Source: Nonomuraea terrae
Lineage (GTDB): Bacteria; Actinomycetota; Actinomycetes; Streptosporangiales; Streptosporangiaceae
Assembly (NCBI RefSeq): GCF_004348995.1
Contig: NZ_SMKQ01000012.1
Coordinates: 1-64,000 of the forward strand
Length of the DNA: 64,000 bases
Reading direction: 5' to 3'
Numbering within the stretch: the first letter of the stretch is position 1; every line of letters begins with the position of its first letter. The translations under genes were made by a program, and so were the position numbers. The notes under the pieces were generated by a model that was given only the letters and a program-made list of their open reading frames with translations, was not told where the DNA came from and did no database searches. Shown here in pieces: positions 60,696 through 64,000 of this stretch.

Positions 60696-63600
60696 ATGCG
60701 ACGATTTCTCGCTGCCCTCTTACTCCCAGCCTTGTTACTGGTGCTGTCGCCGGCTCCCGCCCAGGCGACCGGTGCCCTTCACGGGTTCCGCGCCCTGCTG
60801 TTCACCAAAGCGGTCGGGTACGTGCACGACTCCATCCCGGCCGGCAGCCAGATGGTGAACGACCTGGCCGCGGCCCATGCCTTCGAAGTGGTGCAGAGCG
60901 CCGACTCCTCCGTGTTCAACGACACCGACCTGGCCGGGTTCGACGTCCTGATCATGCTGCAGAACTCCGGCATGGTGTGGGAGAACGACGCCCAGCGCCA
61001 GGCGCTGCAGAAGTTCGTCCGATCGGGCAAGGGCGTCGTGGCGATCCACAACGCGCTCGACATGGGCGTCGAGAACGAGTTCCCCTGGTGGGACGATCTG
61101 ATCAACGGCGGCGCCCACATGCCGGCGCACTCGCCGGGCGTCCTCCAGGGCCTCGCCAAGGTCGTCGACCGGGTGCACCCCTCCACGAAGAACCTCCCGC
61201 AGCGGTGGCAGCGCCCGGAGGAGTGGTACAACTTCTCGCCGAACCCGCGCGGCAACGTGCACGTCCTGGTCGCCGCGGACGAGACGACCTACGACCCCGG
61301 CTCCTCGGCCATGGGGGCGGACCACCCGATCTCCTGGTGCCGCCAGGCCGAGAGCGCCCGGGTGTGGGCCACCGCCATGGGACACGACGCGGGCGCGTAC
61401 GCCGAGCCCGAGTTCCGCGAGCACGTACTCGGCGGCATCGAGTGGGCGGCGGGCGCCCAGCCGGGCGACTGCGGCGGCACTGTATGGAGCAGCTTCGAGA
61501 AGGTCACCCTCGACGACAACACCAGCAACCCGATGGAGCTGGACGTCGCCCCCGACGGCCGCGTGTTCTACGTCCAGCGCCAGGGCGAGGTGAAGATCTA
61601 CAAGCCCGACACCCACCTGACCGTCACCGCCGCCACCCTCGACGTCTACACCGGCGGTGAGGACGGCCTGGTCGGCATGGAACTGGACCCGAACTTCGCC
61701 CAGAACGGGTGGATCTATGTGTACTGGTCACCGGCTGACAGCGCCGAGGACGTCAACAGGCTGTCCCGGTTCACCGTGCAGGGCGACACCATCGACCTGA
61801 GCACCGAAAAGAAGATCATCGAGGTCCCCGCCTATCGTGCCCGGACCTTCCCCGAGCCCGGCCACACCGGCGGTGCGGTTGAGTTCGGCCCCGACGGCAG
61901 CCTCTACCTGAGCGTCGGCGACGACACGCCGCCGAACCTGTCGCCCGACTGGCAGGGGTACGCGCCGCTCGACTGGCGTCCCGGCCAGCAGATGCTGGAC
62001 GCAGCCCGTACCGCGGGCAACACCAACGACCTGCGCGGCAAGATCCTGCGGATCAAGCCGAAGGCCGACGGCGGCTACGAAATCCCCGAGGGCAACCTCT
62101 TCCCGCCGGGCACCGCCAAGACCCGCCCCGAGATCTACGCCATGGGCTTCCGCAACCCGTTCCGGTTCACCGTCGACGCCAAGACCGGGTACCTGCACGT
62201 GTCCGACTACGGCCCGGACCGGGGCGGCGCCACCACCGACCGGGGACCCGAGGGCCTGGTGGAGTACAACGTCATCAAGAAGGCGGGCAACTTCGGCTGG
62301 CCGTTCTGCCACGGTGACAACCAGCCGTACGCGCCGTACAACCCGGACACCAAGGAGATCGGCGCCAAGTTCACCTGCGCCGCCCCCGTCAACGAGTCGC
62401 CGAACAACACCGGCCTGACCGAGCTGCCGCCGATCGAGAAGCCGGTCATGTGGTACGGCTACGACACCTCTCCGACCTTCCCCGAGCTCGGCTCAGGCGG
62501 CGCGGCGCCGATGAGCGGCCCGGTCTACCGGTACAAGGCCGACAACCCGTCGGAGACCAAGTTCCCGGCCTACTTCGACGGCGTGAACCTCTTCTACGAG
62601 TGGTCGCGCCACTACGTCAAGGAGATCCACCTCGACGCCGACGACAAGGTCTTCAAGATCAACAACTTCCTGGGGAACACGCCCTTCCTCAAGCCGATGG
62701 ACATGACCTTCGGCCCCGACGGCTCGCTGTACCTGCTGGAGTGGGGCACCGACTTCGGCGGCGGCAACAACGACTCCGGCCTCTACCGGATCGACTACGC
62801 GGCCGGCGCCCGCTCGCCGGTGGCGAAGGCCACCTCCTCGCGGACCGACGGCCCGACCCCCCTGAGCGTCGAGTTCGACGCCTCCGGCAGCTACGACCCC
62901 GACGGCGACGCCCTCACCTACGCCTGGGACTTCGACGGCGACGGCACCGTCGACTCCACCGAGGTCAAGGCGAGCCACGTGTACCAGACCGCGGGCGAGT
63001 TCACCGCCCAGCTCAGGGTGAGCGACAGCAGCGGCAAGGAGGGCTTCGCCAACATCGACATCATCGCCGGCAACACCCGGCCCACGGTGACCATCGAGAC
63101 CCCGCTGAACGGCTCGCCGATCCAGTTCGGCCAGGACGTGCCGTACAAGATCAAGGTCACCGACCCCGAGGACGGCGAGATCGACTGCTCCAAGGTGTTC
63201 GTCAACCCGGCGCTCGGCCATGACGACCACGAGCACGAGACCGTGGAGATCCCCGGCTGCGAGGGCGTCGTCAACACCGGCAACCTCGGCGGGCATCCCG
63301 ACGGCGCCAACCTGTTCTACGTGCTCAACGCGCGCTACACCGACGGTTCGCAGGACATGCCGCTCACCGGTCACGCCAAGGCGATCCTGCAGCCGATGCG
63401 CAAGCAGGCCGAGTTCTTCAACGCCCAGTCGGGCGTGCGGGTCATCGAGGAGCAGGGCGCCGAGAGCGGCAAGCGCATCGGCGACATCAGCAACAACGAC
63501 TGGATCTCGTTCACTCCGATGAACCTGCACGCCGTCAAGGGCGTGAACTACCGGCTGTCCAGCCCCACCGGCGGCGGGGCGATCGAACTGCACGCCGAGT

Positions 63601-64000
63601 CCCCCACCGGCCGGCTCCTGGCCAGGACCACGGTCCCCGGTACCGGAGGCTGGAACAACTACCAGCAGACCCAGACCGTCCCGGTGGCGGCGGACGCGAC
63701 GACCTCGACGCTCTACGTGGTGTTCAAGAACTCCGCCGCCAACGCCTTCGACCTGGACGCCGTCCAGTTCGTGGGCGATGCTCCGCCTCCCGTGATCGAG
63801 CCGGGCGTCTACACGGTCACCGCCCAGCACAGCGGCAAGAACGTGACCACGCAGGACGCCTCGACCGCCGACGACGCCACGCTCGTCCAGTCGGGCGCCA
63901 CCAGCGATCCGATCCAGCGGTGGGAGGTGATGCCCGCGCCCGGCGGCTACCAGCTCAAGAACGCCGGCAGCGGCAAGTGCGCGGACGTCCCGGGCGGCAC
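60696..64000 (+). CDS. secreted ThuA / sugar-dehydrogenase / PKD / carbohydrate-binding fusion (runs off window end)
   Basis: At least 1,101 codons are visible. A signal peptide (LLLPALLLVLSPAPAQA) leads to a ThuA domain (about residues 30-260; ALLFTKAVGYVHDSIPAGSQ). Next is a six-bladed soluble glucose-dehydrogenase-like propeller (about 270-690; MELDVAPDGRVFYVQRQGEV, GHTGGAVEFGPDGSLYLSVG). A PKD domain follows (about 705-785; SYDPDGDALTYAWDFDGDGT), then an Ig-like part, a CBM6-type module (about 900-1040) and the start of a ricin-type repeat (YQLKNAGSGKCADV). It likely oxidises sugars at the cell surface. It may be cotranscribed with the epimerase. Confidence 0.9.
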   Translation, partial: MRRFLAALLLPALLLVLSPAPAQATGALHGFRALLFTKAVGYVHDSIPAGSQMVNDLAAAHAFEVVQSADSSVFNDTDLAGFDVLIMLQNSGMVWENDAQRQALQKFVRSGKGVVAIHNALDMGVENEFPWWDDLINGGAHMPAHSPGVLQGLAKVVDRVHPSTKNLPQRWQRPEEWYNFSPNPRGNVHVLVAADETTYDPGSSAMGADHPISWCRQAESARVWATAMGHDAGAYAEPEFREHVLGGIEWAAGAQPGDCGGTVWSSFEKVTLDDNTSNPMELDVAPDGRVFYVQRQGEVKIYKPDTHLTVTAATLDVYTGGEDGLVGMELDPNFAQNGWIYVYWSPADSAEDVNRLSRFTVQGDTIDLSTEKKIIEVPAYRARTFPEPGHTGGAVEFGPDGSLYLSVGDDTPPNLSPDWQGYAPLDWRPGQQMLDAARTAGNTNDLRGKILRIKPKADGGYEIPEGNLFPPGTAKTRPEIYAMGFRNPFRFTVDAKTGYLHVSDYGPDRGGATTDRGPEGLVEYNVIKKAGNFGWPFCHGDNQPYAPYNPDTKEIGAKFTCAAPVNESPNNTGLTELPPIEKPVMWYGYDTSPTFPELGSGGAAPMSGPVYRYKADNPSETKFPAYFDGVNLFYEWSRHYVKEIHLDADDKVFKINNFLGNTPFLKPMDMTFGPDGSLYLLEWGTDFGGGNNDSGLYRIDYAAGARSPVAKATSSRTDGPTPLSVEFDASGSYDPDGDALTYAWDFDGDGTVDSTEVKASHVYQTAGEFTAQLRVSDSSGKEGFANIDIIAGNTRPTVTIETPLNGSPIQFGQDVPYKIKVTDPEDGEIDCSKVFVNPALGHDDHEHETVEIPGCEGVVNTGNLGGHPDGANLFYVLNARYTDGSQDMPLTGHAKAILQPMRKQAEFFNAQSGVRVIEEQGAESGKRIGDISNNDWISFTPMNLHAVKGVNYRLSSPTGGGAIELHAESPTGRLLARTTVPGTGGWNNYQQTQTVPVAADATTSTLYVVFKNSAANAFDLDAVQFVGDAPPPVIEPGVYTVTAQHSGKNVTTQDASTADDATLVQSGATSDPIQRWEVMPAPGGYQLKNAGSGKCADVPGG

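Noticed and set aside
1-64000. CRISPR arrays, tRNA or rRNA genes, prophage modules
   Set aside because: No regular direct repeats with spacers, tRNA-like cloverleaf sequence or phage structural genes were seen. The repeated palindromes are dispersed single operators, not an array.

Overview
The window is GC-rich DNA from an actinomycete, probably a Streptosporangiaceae-type genus such as Nonomuraea. The reasons are G/C-ending codons, GTG starts, a DUF5709 protein, GH15 and ROK families, and a ThuA/sugar-dehydrogenase fusion. I had no database access, so the genus is inference. I saw no tRNA, rRNA, CRISPR array or phage module.

The window has two halves. From 1 to about 42.3 kb lies a patchy accessory island of short operons, repeated gene families and decaying copies, with transposase remnants inside and at its edges. 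Recurrent functions are methionine-sulfoxide reductases (three msrB-msrA pairs, one dead), sulfite-oxidase-like molybdopterin oxidoreductases (three genes plus a possible stub), their flavin reductase and DUF6510 zinc-ribbon partners (one intact set, one with a nonsense codon), thioredoxin, lipoamide dehydrogenase, an RclC-like DUF417 membrane protein, uracil-DNA glycosylase, GNAT acetyltransferases, MFS exporters, an orphan CtaD, an ECF sigma/zinc-finger pair and TetR regulators.

The main discovery is a 16-bp palindrome, consensus TGGAC(T/G)NNAT(A/C)GTCCA, at about 15 intergenic positions between 2.6 and 41.5 kb. It commonly lies 25-85 bp upstream of island genes, including both intact msrBA operons, the intact molybdopterin-oxidoreductase operon, the ECF sigma gene, divergent GNAT genes and TetR genes. 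Two closely related full-length TetR repressors (18755-19399 and 39471-40100), each with a YGC(P/A)LGS cysteine motif, are the likely readers. I propose one TetR-controlled oxidative or reactive-chlorine stress regulon. Its core is a cytosolic, NAD(P)H-driven repair cassette: molybdopterin oxidoreductase, FAD reductase and DUF6510. Paralogous operons and operators appear to have been copied, shuffled and partly lost.

The other half (42.4-64 kb) is well-kept carbohydrate metabolism. A LacI-regulated block has a YetA/PcRGLX-type rhamnogalacturonan lyase, a DUF2264 enzyme, an LplABC-like ABC importer and a 2-hydroxyacid dehydrogenase. It carries GTAAAC/GGTTTAC-type operator candidates. After a short scar of gene remnants comes a ROK regulator and a ribose/galactose-type ABC importer (ATPase, two permeases, lipoprotein). 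A sugar-phosphate isomerase/epimerase follows, then a large secreted ThuA / sugar-dehydrogenase / PKD / carbohydrate-binding protein cut by the window end. Between the two halves' functions, the 9.2-16.2 kb stretch holds a GH15 glucoamylase/trehalase, an aquaporin-type channel, a catalytically dead P-type ATPase-like protein and a sensor histidine kinase.
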